Assembly (NCBI RefSeq): GCF_009856605.1
Contig: NZ_CP047242.1
Coordinates: forward strand, 2,168,001-2,232,000
DNA: 64,000 nt
Direction of reading: 5' to 3'
Origin: Trichormus variabilis 0441
Lineage (GTDB): Bacteria; Cyanobacteriota; Cyanobacteriia; Cyanobacteriales; Nostocaceae
Position 1 is the first letter of the stretch, and every line of letters begins with the position of its first letter. Below are positions 45,109 to 53,525 of this stretch, one piece after another. The notes below the pieces were generated by a model. That model saw nothing but the letters and a program-made list of their open reading frames with translations, had not been told where the DNA came from and did no database searches. Both the position numbers and the translations under genes were made by a program.

Positions 45109-46404
45109 ATGACACCAACTCATAGAGAAAGCTATAAAATAGAGAAACTCAAGCTAACTTTTTTTGAATTCCCCCCGGCGCTTAAGTCTTTAAACTTTAG
45201 TAGTTTTGTCATTGGAGAGAGCTTATCTTTTTTTGGCTCTTGGATGACACAAATTGCCTTAGTATGGTTGGTTTATCAATTAACAAATTCAGCTATGTTA
45301 GTTGGAGTAGCTGGATTTACTAATCAAGCTGTAGGCTTATTTGTAACACCATTAGCCGGAGTTTTACTAGACCGATGGAATCTACGATATGTTTTGCTAA
45401 CAACGCAAACAGTGTCTATCATCCTATCTTCAACATTAACCTTTCTTACCCTGAACAATCACATCAACGTTACGTGGATAATTCTGATTGGGATGCTTCA
45501 GGGAACTGTGAAAGCGTTTGACTTACCAGCACGTCAAGTTATTATTCCCAGACTGGTGGAAACCAAAGCAGATGTTTATAGTGCAATGGCTTCCCATTCA
45601 TTCATGATTAATACTGCTAAGTTCGTCAGTCCAATGATTGGCGGTATATTAATTGCTCGGTCTGGTGCAGCTTCATGCTTTTTAGTTGATGCTATTAGTT
45701 ACTTGCCATTTATATCAGCAATATTAACCATTGAAGTCAAGTCACTTCCTAATAGTTCATCTCATAAAAAAACACCTATCTGGGAACATCTCAAAGAAGG
45801 ATTTGTTTTTGCCTATGAATTTGTGCCAATAAAATATCTTTTGATATTACAAATATTAGTTTGCTTTATGGCAATGACTTATGTAAACTTAACACCTATA
45901 TTTGCAAAAGAAATTTTAAATGGTAATGCGGAAACTCTAGGATTTTTGATGACTGCTTCAGCTTTGGGTTCGATAGTATCCGGGCTGTATTTAATTTCGC
46001 GGAAGAAAGCTTTGGGCTTGGTGGAGATTATAGCGCGTTCCGCTATACTTTTAGGCTTAAGTTTAATAATGTTTTCTCGTTCAACAGTATGGGAATTCTC
46101 TCTGATTTTTATTTTTCTGATAGGGATGAACAATACTCTAACTCTAGCAGCACTCAGCAATTTTATGCAGTTAATTATTACTGATGAGAATAAAAGAGGT
46201 AGGGTAACTAGCATATTTACAACTGGTTTCTTGGGAATACTACCCATTGGAAATTTATTTTTTGGTGCATTAGCCAGTCAAGTTGGCGTGGCAAATGCTT
46301 TATTGTTTGGCGGTATTTGCTGCTTGATTGGGGGGTGTATATTTGCTAGACAAATATCCACTATTAAGAGAATAGTAAAACCCATATACGAAAGTGTGGC
46401 TTGA
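45109..46404 (+). CDS. MFS exporter (EntS / TIGR00900-like)
   Basis: The 431-residue product has about twelve membrane helices with the subgroup wording FVIGESLSFFGSWMTQIALV (helix 1), LLDRWNLRYVLLTTQT (loop 2-3) and KAFDLPARQVIIPRLV, typical of MFS3 exporters related to EntS and macrolide/siderophore exporters. Start is ATG 45109 preceded by AAGGAA; a TTG at 45079 is not needed. Substrate not deducible; the adjacent oxygenase suggests a tailored small molecule. Codon use is AT-rich, as for the oxygenase. Confidence 0.85.
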   Translation: MTPTHRESYKIEKLKLTFFEFPPALKSLNFSSFVIGESLSFFGSWMTQIALVWLVYQLTNSAMLVGVAGFTNQAVGLFVTPLAGVLLDRWNLRYVLLTTQTVSIILSSTLTFLTLNNHINVTWIILIGMLQGTVKAFDLPARQVIIPRLVETKADVYSAMASHSFMINTAKFVSPMIGGILIARSGAASCFLVDAISYLPFISAILTIEVKSLPNSSSHKKTPIWEHLKEGFVFAYEFVPIKYLLILQILVCFMAMTYVNLTPIFAKEILNGNAETLGFLMTASALGSIVSGLYLISRKKALGLVEIIARSAILLGLSLIMFSRSTVWEFSLIFIFLIGMNNTLTLAALSNFMQLIITDENKRGRVTSIFTTGFLGILPIGNLFFGALASQVGVANALLFGGICCLIGGCIFARQISTIKRIVKPIYESVA

Positions 46405-46432
46405 ATTAGCCAATCTAGTGGATGATGAATAA

Positions 46433-46470
46433 TATAAAAAAAGCTCACAAGTCATAAACATCTTGTGAGC
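46433..46470 (-). terminator. Terminator of the ndhF-ndhD-cup operon
   Basis: GCTCACAAG (46443-46451) pairs with CTTGTGAGC (46462-46470); on - the stem is followed by TTTTTTTATATT. It lies 80 nt beyond the cup stop codon and also faces the convergent MFS gene, so it may work in both directions. Confidence 0.88.
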
Positions 46471-46549
46471 GAATAAATTATTCAGTTACTTCTGGATAGT
46501 AAATAAAAAGGTGATTGGGTAACTGAATTGCAGTTAGTAGGTAAATTTT

Positions 46550-47872
46550 CTACCGATAATCTTGATTTTGAATACTCCGCAAACGAGCAGCGTCACGCAT
46601 ACCATATTCTGAGCGAGTAAAGCGATTTAGTTGCGCTTCAAAGAAGTCGCGGTTAGCTTGTAAATGTTTAGGATTGGGGTCATCTAAAGGATATAAAAGT
46701 GCTGTTCGCAATGCTTGAATTACGGCAGAGGTAACGTTGTACATTGAACGTTGGAAAGTAATTCCCAACTGAATCAACATATCTTCTTCCCCACGACAAT
46801 ATTTTTTGTAGTAATCAACAAGATATTGTGGTAAGAAGTGCAACATATCTTGCATGAGTAATGTGGGAGGAATACCCGCAGTTCCTACAGGAAACACATC
46901 AGCGTAAAGAATACCGTAGTGGAAGTCTTTTTGGTCAGCAGGTACTTGACCGGCTTGAGCGTTATAGGATTTAGTCCCACGGAAAGGGGCTGTGCGATAG
47001 AAAACGGCTTCTACATAGGGTAATGCGGCTTCGTATAGCCAGGTAAAACCTTTAGATTTAGGAATGATTTCGTAGCATTCACCACGGATATATACATGAT
47101 GGTAAATTGGACGACCTGCGATCGCAAATATGCCGTTAACCAAAAAGTTCATTGCATCTGGAACACCCTTAAAGCCACCTTCATCATAGATATCCGACAT
47201 TTCAAAGAACACTGGGGCCATGACTTCCCAGAATAAGCCCAAGTTAGAGTAGTAAGACATTTGGCGGCACTGTTCCAAGAACATATCCGGAAACAGCTTA
47301 TAAAGCCCCAACATGACTGGGTTGCCTTGAAAATAAGCTTTAATTGCTCTATCAGCGTTAGCCTTATATTCTTCTGAGTCTAGGTAAGCGTCAAATTGGT
47401 TAACTGGCGCATACATCTTACGGTGCCAAAGCATAGCCTGCATACAAGCCTCGGCAAACTCCATGTTAATGCGATCGTGCAACAAATGATGCAATAATTT
47501 TGGCATCTTAAAGGTTTCACCCTTTTCCATAAATGCCAAAAGTTCTGGATGGGCTGTAGCTACACCTCGCCAAATTCTTAAATCAGCATCATCACCGGCG
47601 TAATGATTATGTAGGTCTAAATATTCTTGGGAAATGAAGTATTTAAAAAAGGGAAATGGGTTTAGAAATACTTGTTCAGCAATATAAAGTAGGTCGCGCC
47701 AGTAAAAATCCATCGGCACAGCATAAGCCTTATATATGCCGATGATTTGCATCAGGTTCTCTGGTGTATCTGGCAACATAGAACCGCCTGCTTCTAGGCG
47801 ATAAATTATATCCGCAAATTCATGCTGAGAAGGAGGGATTTTTGTTGTGGGTTTTTCTGGAGTTTGTACCAT
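46550..47872 (-). CDS. cupB: CO2 hydration protein of the NDH-1MS complex (CupB type)
   Basis: Cup (Chp) proteins convert CO2 to bicarbonate on specialised NDH-1 complexes at the thylakoid, part of the CO2-concentrating mechanism. The 440-residue product shows the family wording YRLEAGGSMLPDTPENLMQI, GIYKAYAVPMDFYWRDLLYI, LLHHLLHDRINMEFAEACMQ and MQDMLHFLPQYLVDYYKKYC. I choose CupB (constitutive system) over CupA because the operon is ndhF-ndhD-cup without a cupS gene; a phylogeny would be needed to be certain. Last gene of the operon. Confidence 0.8.
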   Translation of the reverse strand: MVQTPEKPTTKIPPSQHEFADIIYRLEAGGSMLPDTPENLMQIIGIYKAYAVPMDFYWRDLLYIAEQVFLNPFPFFKYFISQEYLDLHNHYAGDDADLRIWRGVATAHPELLAFMEKGETFKMPKLLHHLLHDRINMEFAEACMQAMLWHRKMYAPVNQFDAYLDSEEYKANADRAIKAYFQGNPVMLGLYKLFPDMFLEQCRQMSYYSNLGLFWEVMAPVFFEMSDIYDEGGFKGVPDAMNFLVNGIFAIAGRPIYHHVYIRGECYEIIPKSKGFTWLYEAALPYVEAVFYRTAPFRGTKSYNAQAGQVPADQKDFHYGILYADVFPVGTAGIPPTLLMQDMLHFLPQYLVDYYKKYCRGEEDMLIQLGITFQRSMYNVTSAVIQALRTALLYPLDDPNPKHLQANRDFFEAQLNRFTRSEYGMRDAARLRSIQNQDYR

Positions 47873-47938
47873 CGTGATTTCCTAATCTTCAAGAAGGTTA
47901 CTTAGTCAGATGTGGGTTTTGAGTAATTCTCTGGTTGA

Positions 47939-49441
47939 CTACTTCAAAGCAACTTGCGAGATTACTGTTTTTTCCACAGGAGGAATCGCTGCGACCATTG
48001 CTGTAGTTGTGGGTTCACTCCACCGCACTAACCAAGTTGGTTGTACTCCTAGAAAGATGATTAAGGCTGCCAGAATTAAGGCTGGTGTTTTCTCTGACCA
48101 AAGAACTTTGGCGTAGTAGGCTTGGTTGTTATCGAGTCTGCCAAAACAGGTGCGGTTGAGGAGGATAACAAAATAAACTGCTGTTAGACCGCTAGATGCG
48201 ACACACAATAAAGTAGAGAAAGGGAAGGCGGCAAAGCTGCCTTGGAAGACGATAAATTCGGCGATGAACCCTGTTAAACCGGGAATACCTGCGCTAGCCA
48301 TGCCACTTAAAACTAGTAATGCACTAATCAGGGGTAAACCGCGAATTGGACTCATTAAACCGTTGAGTTTGTCTAACTCCCTTGTGCCAACTTTCTCTTC
48401 TATGACTCCCACCAAATGGAAAAGTATAGCCAAAATCAAACCGTGGCTGAACATTTGGGATACAGCACCCACGAGGGCTAGAGAAGTGCTGGCAGCACTG
48501 GCTAATAATACATAACCCATGTGACCGATGGAACTGTATGCTACCATGCGCTTGATGTCTTTTTGGGCGATCGCAATTACTGCCCCATAAATTGCACTCA
48601 CAGCCCCCCAAATTGCTAAGGTTGGCGCGACAGTACTCCAAGTTTGCGGAAACATTCCTAGTCCAAATCGCAAGAGTCCATAAGTTCCTAACTTTGCCAA
48701 CACGCCACCCAAAAGAATGGCGATTGGTGCGGAAGCTTCTACGTAAGCATCAGGCAACCAAGTATGAAAGGGAACCAAAGGAATTTTGATACCAAAGCCT
48801 AAGATGATTCCTACGAGTAGAATCAGTTGCAGTCCGGCAGAGAGATTTTGGGTAGATACAGCATCAAAGGCGAAACTGGAAGAACCCGTGAGCCAAACCA
48901 TACCCAAGAATGTAGCTAGAATGAAAGCCCCAGAAACGGCGGTGTAAATTAGAAACTTAATCCCAGCGTAAGCACGTTTTTCTCCTCCCCAAATCGAAAT
49001 TAATAAATAAAAGGGGATTAATTCTAGTTCGTAGAAGAGGAAAAACAGTAGTAAGTTTTCAGCTAAGAAAGCACCTGCAACTCCACCACTGACTAGCAGA
49101 ATCATTGAGTAAAAAAGGCGGGGGCGTTCTGTTTGTTTGCTACTGCTGTAAATAGCAATCCAGGTGAGGAGGCTATTTAATACCAACATCAAAATTGATA
49201 ACCCATCAACACCTAATTGATAACTCAAACCCAATGTCTCGTTCCAAGGGAGATATTCTTGAAACTGCATTCCTGGATAGCTGATATCAAATTTCAACAG
49301 AATAAACAGATTCCAGAGTAATACGATTCCTGCAACAGTTAAAGCTACTAAGCGAACACGGCTAGATTGATTGGGATTACTAGGCCAAAATCCGATAACT
49401 ATAGCACTTAAAATTGGTATCCAAATTAGTACACTAAGCAT
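47939..49441 (-). CDS. ndhD4: NADH dehydrogenase-like subunit NdhD (D4 type)
   Basis: Proton-pumping antiporter-like subunit of the CO2-uptake NDH-1 complex. From ATG 49441 (MLSVLIWIPILSAIVIGFWP) the 500-residue product has about fourteen helices and the conserved FFLFYELELIPFYLLISIWG, IPLVPFHTWLPDAYVEASAP (key lysine/glutamate helices) and KDIKRMVAYSSIGHMGYVLL. The open frame extends 25 codons further upstream, but that part is translated heptamer repeat DNA and is not protein. Type 4 assigned by company with cup and ndhF. Confidence 0.87.
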   Translation of the reverse strand: MLSVLIWIPILSAIVIGFWPSNPNQSSRVRLVALTVAGIVLLWNLFILLKFDISYPGMQFQEYLPWNETLGLSYQLGVDGLSILMLVLNSLLTWIAIYSSSKQTERPRLFYSMILLVSGGVAGAFLAENLLLFFLFYELELIPFYLLISIWGGEKRAYAGIKFLIYTAVSGAFILATFLGMVWLTGSSSFAFDAVSTQNLSAGLQLILLVGIILGFGIKIPLVPFHTWLPDAYVEASAPIAILLGGVLAKLGTYGLLRFGLGMFPQTWSTVAPTLAIWGAVSAIYGAVIAIAQKDIKRMVAYSSIGHMGYVLLASAASTSLALVGAVSQMFSHGLILAILFHLVGVIEEKVGTRELDKLNGLMSPIRGLPLISALLVLSGMASAGIPGLTGFIAEFIVFQGSFAAFPFSTLLCVASSGLTAVYFVILLNRTCFGRLDNNQAYYAKVLWSEKTPALILAALIIFLGVQPTWLVRWSEPTTTAMVAAIPPVEKTVISQVALK

Positions 49442-49479
49442 AATACTTTTGTAAGTAGAATATCTTATTTGCCTGGGTG

Positions 49480-49530
49480 TGTCAGTTGTCAATTTTTTGC
49501 CACTGACAACTGACAACTAACTACTGACTA
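49480..49530. repeat. Heptamer array between ndhF and ndhD
   Basis: CAGTTGT, CACTGACA-type and ACTGACA units, then ACTAACTACTGACTAA. It is open in the ndhD frame, which is why the frame appears extended upstream of the real start. Confidence 0.75.
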
Positions 49531-49536
49531 AATTAC

Positions 49537-51399
49537 TTAAAACATCAAATCCAAAAACTGGAATCCCCAGAAAGGCCAAGTCACCCAAGCGCCCAAAACA
49601 CCTACTCCTAAGAGAACAGTCAAGGCATAAAATTGGGTTTGTCCAGAAGTACTATATTTTAGACCTTCACCACCTAACAGTGAGAACAGACCAACAAAAT
49701 TGACGATACCATCGACTACAAATCGGTCAATCATATCGGCAAATTTAGAAACTTGGGCGACACTGAAAATAATGGTTATGCGATACAGATTGGGGGTATA
49801 AAAATCGTATGCTAGTAGGTCTTGCAAACCTTTCCAAGGTAAGCGAATTGGTTTAGGAACAATGTTGCTTAAATAAATGACACTGCTAATACTGCAACCA
49901 AAAATGCTTGACCAAATTAACAGTAATGCGACATCTTTGTTGATATTTGCCCAATCAGGTAAAAGTGATAAGCTTTGCAAAATTAAAGGCAGATGTAAAA
50001 CAAAGCCAAATAAAATCATCATTGGCAGTACCATCGGCCAATGAACTTCTGGCGATCGCTCAGTCATTTGTTTCGGTTTACCACCAAAAATCAAGCCAAA
50101 TTCTCTCACTAAACTGAAGGCGGTTAAACCATTGACAGCTATGACAATTCCCACTAGCCAAGGATGAGTTCCCCATAAGCCATCGGCTAGTTTTAATAAT
50201 GCCCAAAAGCTACCCAAGGGAGGAAATCCAATTAAGCCCAATGTGCCGACAATGAAGGCTAACCCAGAAATGGGGCGACGTGACCACAGTCCACCTAGTT
50301 GAGTCACATCTTGGGTAACACTGTTCCAAATAATGCCGCCGGTACTCATGACCAATAATGCCGCCGATACTGCATGGGTGAGTACTAATAACAGTGCAGC
50401 TTCATCTTGGCGTGCGCCTACGGCAATAAACACCAAACCCATGTAAGCGCTGACAGAATAGGACAAGCAGCGTTTAACATCAATTTGGGCGATCGCAATT
50501 AAAGAACCACCAATGGCTGTGACTGCACCAATCCCCACAATAAATGAGGAAACTAGAGGTGATAGAGTTAACACTGGTTGGAGTTTAATCAGTACCCATG
50601 CTCCACTGGCAACTACTACCGAGTTCCGTAAAATAGTACTCGGCATCGGGCCTTCCATCGCTTCATCTAACCACAGATGCAAAGGGAATTGGGCGCACTT
50701 ACCCATTGGCCCGGCAACTAAAGCTAAACCTACTAGTGTAATAATTGTGGGGTCAACGTTGGCTGTTTCCGCCCATTGAGCTAGTTCTGGGTAATTCCAA
50801 GTTCCCGCTAGGGGCCATAATCCCAATACACCCATGAGTAGGAACAAGTCTCCCACCCGCTTGGTCAAGAACGCATCTCTTGCGCCACTGACTACTAATG
50901 GTTGGCTAAACCATAAACCAACTAGTAAGTAGGTTCCTAATGTGAGGATTTCTAGAATTACATAACTGAAGAATAGATTGTTGCATAAGGCTAAGGCACA
51001 TAATCCCGCCTCAAATAATCCCAATAATGAATAGAAGCGTCCCCAACCCCAATCCATTTCCATGTAGCCGATAGCAAAAATTTGGGCAAGGAAATTCAAC
51101 CCTGTAATTACTACCACTGCGCCTACACTTATAGAAGAAATTTCTATGGCAATGGTAAGGTCTAAACCAGCAGTAGATAGCCAAGGTAGAAATACTTCTG
51201 TGGGCGGATGATTCCAGGTGGCTTGTAAGGCGATCGCACTATGAACCAACGCCAAAAATGTCATTATTAAATTTACATAACCAGCCGGTCTTGGCCCCGT
51301 CTTGCGAATGATCCCCGGCGACCAAGGTATGGCTAATAGACCGCCAATTAGAGCATACAAAGGGACTAGCCAAACAGTCTCAAGGAGAAACTGAGCCAT
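49537..51399 (-). CDS. ndhF4: NADH dehydrogenase-like subunit NdhF (F4 type)
   Basis: Largest antiporter-like subunit of the CO2-uptake NDH-1 complex. The 620-residue product begins MAQFLLETVWLVPLYALIGG and has about sixteen helices; the antiporter core shows GRFYSLLGLFEAGLCALALC, GKCAQFPLHLWLDEAMEGPM and AQIDVKRCLSYSVSAYMGLV. First gene of the operon; start ATG 51399. Upstream 51400-51812 is divergent to a SWIM gene and carries the promoter. Confidence 0.88.
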   Translation of the reverse strand: MAQFLLETVWLVPLYALIGGLLAIPWSPGIIRKTGPRPAGYVNLIMTFLALVHSAIALQATWNHPPTEVFLPWLSTAGLDLTIAIEISSISVGAVVVITGLNFLAQIFAIGYMEMDWGWGRFYSLLGLFEAGLCALALCNNLFFSYVILEILTLGTYLLVGLWFSQPLVVSGARDAFLTKRVGDLFLLMGVLGLWPLAGTWNYPELAQWAETANVDPTIITLVGLALVAGPMGKCAQFPLHLWLDEAMEGPMPSTILRNSVVVASGAWVLIKLQPVLTLSPLVSSFIVGIGAVTAIGGSLIAIAQIDVKRCLSYSVSAYMGLVFIAVGARQDEAALLLVLTHAVSAALLVMSTGGIIWNSVTQDVTQLGGLWSRRPISGLAFIVGTLGLIGFPPLGSFWALLKLADGLWGTHPWLVGIVIAVNGLTAFSLVREFGLIFGGKPKQMTERSPEVHWPMVLPMMILFGFVLHLPLILQSLSLLPDWANINKDVALLLIWSSIFGCSISSVIYLSNIVPKPIRLPWKGLQDLLAYDFYTPNLYRITIIFSVAQVSKFADMIDRFVVDGIVNFVGLFSLLGGEGLKYSTSGQTQFYALTVLLGVGVLGAWVTWPFWGFQFLDLMF

Positions 51400-51812
51400 G
51401 AACTTACCTCTAGATTTGTCACAAAAAATTAAAGTATTTCGGAGTTAACTTGTATAAATCCGAATCAATACAGGTATCGTAAATAAGGCAAATTTATCTT
51501 TGCTTAATATTCTTCTTAGCTTACCGTTATCTCTATCAAAAAGGAATTACCCATCAAAATAAATCAACGATGTCTACTCTAATTAATTCTTATATGTCGA
51601 GGAAATCAATAATTATCATAGATAAAAATCTATGTATTTTATGAGACATTTGATAGGATTACAAGGATGCTATTCAAAGTTGTGACCATCCTGGAGTACC
51701 TGCGTGATGGTAACTTGAAGCAGACTAAGCACTTGGCTGAGGGGTTAAGACGCAAGGCGGATATAGAATAATTCGTAATACCCTATAGAAAGTAAACTAC
51801 ATATATTTAATA
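51400..51812. other. Divergent gap between ndhF4 and the SWIM gene
   Basis: AT-rich; should contain the ndhF4 promoter. Apart from the 34-codon frame at 51667-51771, I see no gene and no strong hairpin. Confidence 0.4.
51667..51771 (+). CDS. Micro-ORF of 34 residues, possible gene remnant
   Basis: ATG 51667 opens MLFKVVTILEYLRDGNLKQT and ends HLAEGLRRKADIE. The region has a less AT-rich composition than the surrounding gap and reads like a helical protein piece. It ends 41 nt before the SWIM gene on the same strand. No family recognised; no good ribosome binding site (AAGG directly abuts the ATG). Confidence 0.22.
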   Translation: MLFKVVTILEYLRDGNLKQTKHLAEGLRRKADIE

Positions 51813-52646
51813 ATGACGACTTACACTTTACAAGCGAGCCGGGAATGGTGGTCACAAAGATGGCTCGATTTATTAGATTCTTATCGCTTTAAAAAACGTT
51901 TAGAACGAGCGCGGATATATTCTCGTCAAGGTAATGTTTTGAGTATCGAGTTTAAAGGTGCAAAAGTATTAGCTAGAGTTCAGGGTAGTGAAGAGGAGCC
52001 TTATAAAGTATCCCTATCACTTGATCCATTTAGTGATGAGCAGTGGGGTTATGTAATTGAAACTATGTCCCAAAAAGCTGTTTTCGCTGCCAAGCTATTA
52101 GCAGGAGAAATGCCCCAAAATATTGAGGAAGTATTTACAACTAACGGGCTTTCATTATTTCCTTTCACTTTGTCTGATGTCCATAGTAAATGCTCCTGCC
52201 CTGATAAAGCCAACCCTTGTAAACACGTTGGTGCAGTATACTATCAATTAGGCGACAGATTTAGTGAAGATCCATTTGTATTGTTTCAATTACGTGGACG
52301 TAATAAGGAAAAAATTATCAGCGATTTACGACAACTACGTAATGCAAAAATTGAAACTAAAATAACAGCAGCATCTGAGCCTCAACAGCAAGTTACTCGA
52401 ACTCAATCTAATATGAAATTGGATTCTTGCTGGCGATATCATGAACCACTTGAATCATCATTAGTTGTGATTGCTCCCTCAACTTCTGAAACAGTGTTAG
52501 ATGTATTAGGAGCAGTTCCTCTAGTAAAAGATGAAGAAAGTTCAACAAATTTAAACTCTAGTGATGTAGTCATGAAATATTTAGCAACCCTGTACAAAGA
52601 AGTTGGACAGAAGGCTATGTTAGCGGCGATGAATGTGGGCAGTTAA
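51813..52646 (+). CDS. SWIM zinc-finger protein
   Basis: The 277-residue product contains the SWIM motif CSCPDKANPCKH (C-x-C-x6-C-x-H, about residues 127-138) near its centre, with the preceding LSLFPFTLSDVHSK typical of cyanobacterial SWIM proteins. The N-terminal third (SREWWSQRWLDLLDSYRFKK, RARIYSRQGNVLSIEFKGAK) is the region that precedes SWIM in partners of SNF2-type helicases. No SNF2 helicase gene is adjacent here. Predicted DNA- or protein-binding; role unknown. Confidence 0.85.
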   Translation: MTTYTLQASREWWSQRWLDLLDSYRFKKRLERARIYSRQGNVLSIEFKGAKVLARVQGSEEEPYKVSLSLDPFSDEQWGYVIETMSQKAVFAAKLLAGEMPQNIEEVFTTNGLSLFPFTLSDVHSKCSCPDKANPCKHVGAVYYQLGDRFSEDPFVLFQLRGRNKEKIISDLRQLRNAKIETKITAASEPQQQVTRTQSNMKLDSCWRYHEPLESSLVVIAPSTSETVLDVLGAVPLVKDEESSTNLNSSDVVMKYLATLYKEVGQKAMLAAMNVGS

Positions 52647-52700
52647 TAATAATTCGTAATTCAGAGGTTATTTATAAAGTAAAAATCAGATTTTTGTAGT

Positions 52701-52754
52701 GTTAGGCGCAGATTTCGATATGATTAGCCACAAAAAATAATCTCCACGCCTAAC
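52701..52754. other. Inverted repeat between SWIM and PCP_red genes
   Basis: GTTAGGCG (52701-52708) pairs with CGCCTAAC (52747-52754). It lies between convergent genes and may be a remnant repeat or weak terminator. Loop of 38 nt; no T-run. Confidence 0.4.
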
Positions 52755-52840
52755 GCACTGTGTTATGTGGCGGTGCGTGATAGCAAAGCCATCACACAAA
52801 GGCAATCAAGCGGGAAGAATATCTACACCGCTTTTTGCCT

Positions 52841-53026
52841 TTATTGTCCAAACTCCAGTCTGGCTTGTTCTACTAACTCTGGTGTGACTATATCCTGTTC
52901 TGCTTGACGTGCTAACTGCTCAATTCTTGCTTGGGCTTGAGAGCGTGCAAAAAAGGGAATATTTTTCAACTTTGTCTTGGCTTCTGATGTCCAGCGCAAA
53001 TTATCTGTAAAATTATGTTCGCTCAT
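52841..53026 (-). CDS. PCP_red domain miniprotein
   Basis: The 61-residue product reads [20 protein letters not shown] and then [39 protein letters not shown]. This is the PF08369-type domain (light-independent protochlorophyllide reductase subunit B C-terminal, PCP_red) occurring as a free-standing protein. In ChlB the domain contributes to substrate and Fe-S protein interaction; the role of stand-alone versions is not known. Start ATG 53026, with AAGGGGTG a few bases upstream. Confidence 0.75.
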   Translation of the reverse strand: MSEHNFTDNLRWTSEAKTKLKNIPFFARSQAQARIEQLARQAEQDIVTPELVEQARLEFGQ

Positions 53027-53178
53027 ATCACTTACACCCCTTTCTTAATCAAAAAATTTGCTTGCCATTGCTATGTCAAACTAGCAATAAAAGTTAACTA
53101 AGATGACATTGAATTATCTGATCAATCAACGCTTATAAATCAGTTTCATATAAATCTGATTGTTTTACAATCAAGTAC

Positions 53179-53393
53179 TCATCTATAATCAAAAGCTTCT
53201 TCTGGCGAACCTTTCCAACCACTGGCGCGTTTATCAATCTCCAGCAACACTTCTAACTGATCTGCTGTCAGACGGAAAACTACTGCCAATTCATTCCAGG
53301 AATGACGGAATTCTAGAACAGGCGTGTATCTACTTTAGCGGTGCCAATACCAACACTCACTAACAAATTCTTAAGCATAGATGTTGAACTCAT
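53179..53393 (-). pseudogene. Spo0M-like sporulation-control protein ghost with internal deletion
   Basis: On - an ATG at 53393 opens MSSTSMLKNLLVSVGIGTAK followed by VDTRLF and a stop, exactly the start of Spo0M-type arrestin-fold proteins. A shifted frame immediately continues EFRHSWNELAVVFRLTADQL, EVLLEIDKRASGWKGSPEEA, FDYR and TGA at 53179, which reads like the far C-terminal part of the same family. About 200 residues in between are missing, with a frameshift at the junction. Hence a deletion derivative and not a functional gene. Confidence 0.72.
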
Positions 53394-53525
53394 AATTAAG
53401 TTAAAAAAATGTTCAGTAAAACCAAGTTTTACTTGTACTTGGTGTAATACTTATCAGGTTGTGCTGTGAGTTTTATGCTTTGTCTACCTTTGTAAAATCA
53501 AGTTTACTGGGGCAAAATAGAAAAC

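Noticed and set aside
49442..49516. N-terminal extension of NdhD by 25 residues
   Set aside because: Translated STRR heptamers; NdhD homologues start at MLSVLIWIP-like sequence at 49441.
53160..53363. 67-codon + frame
   Set aside because: It is antisense to the Spo0M ghost on -, which explains the open stretch.
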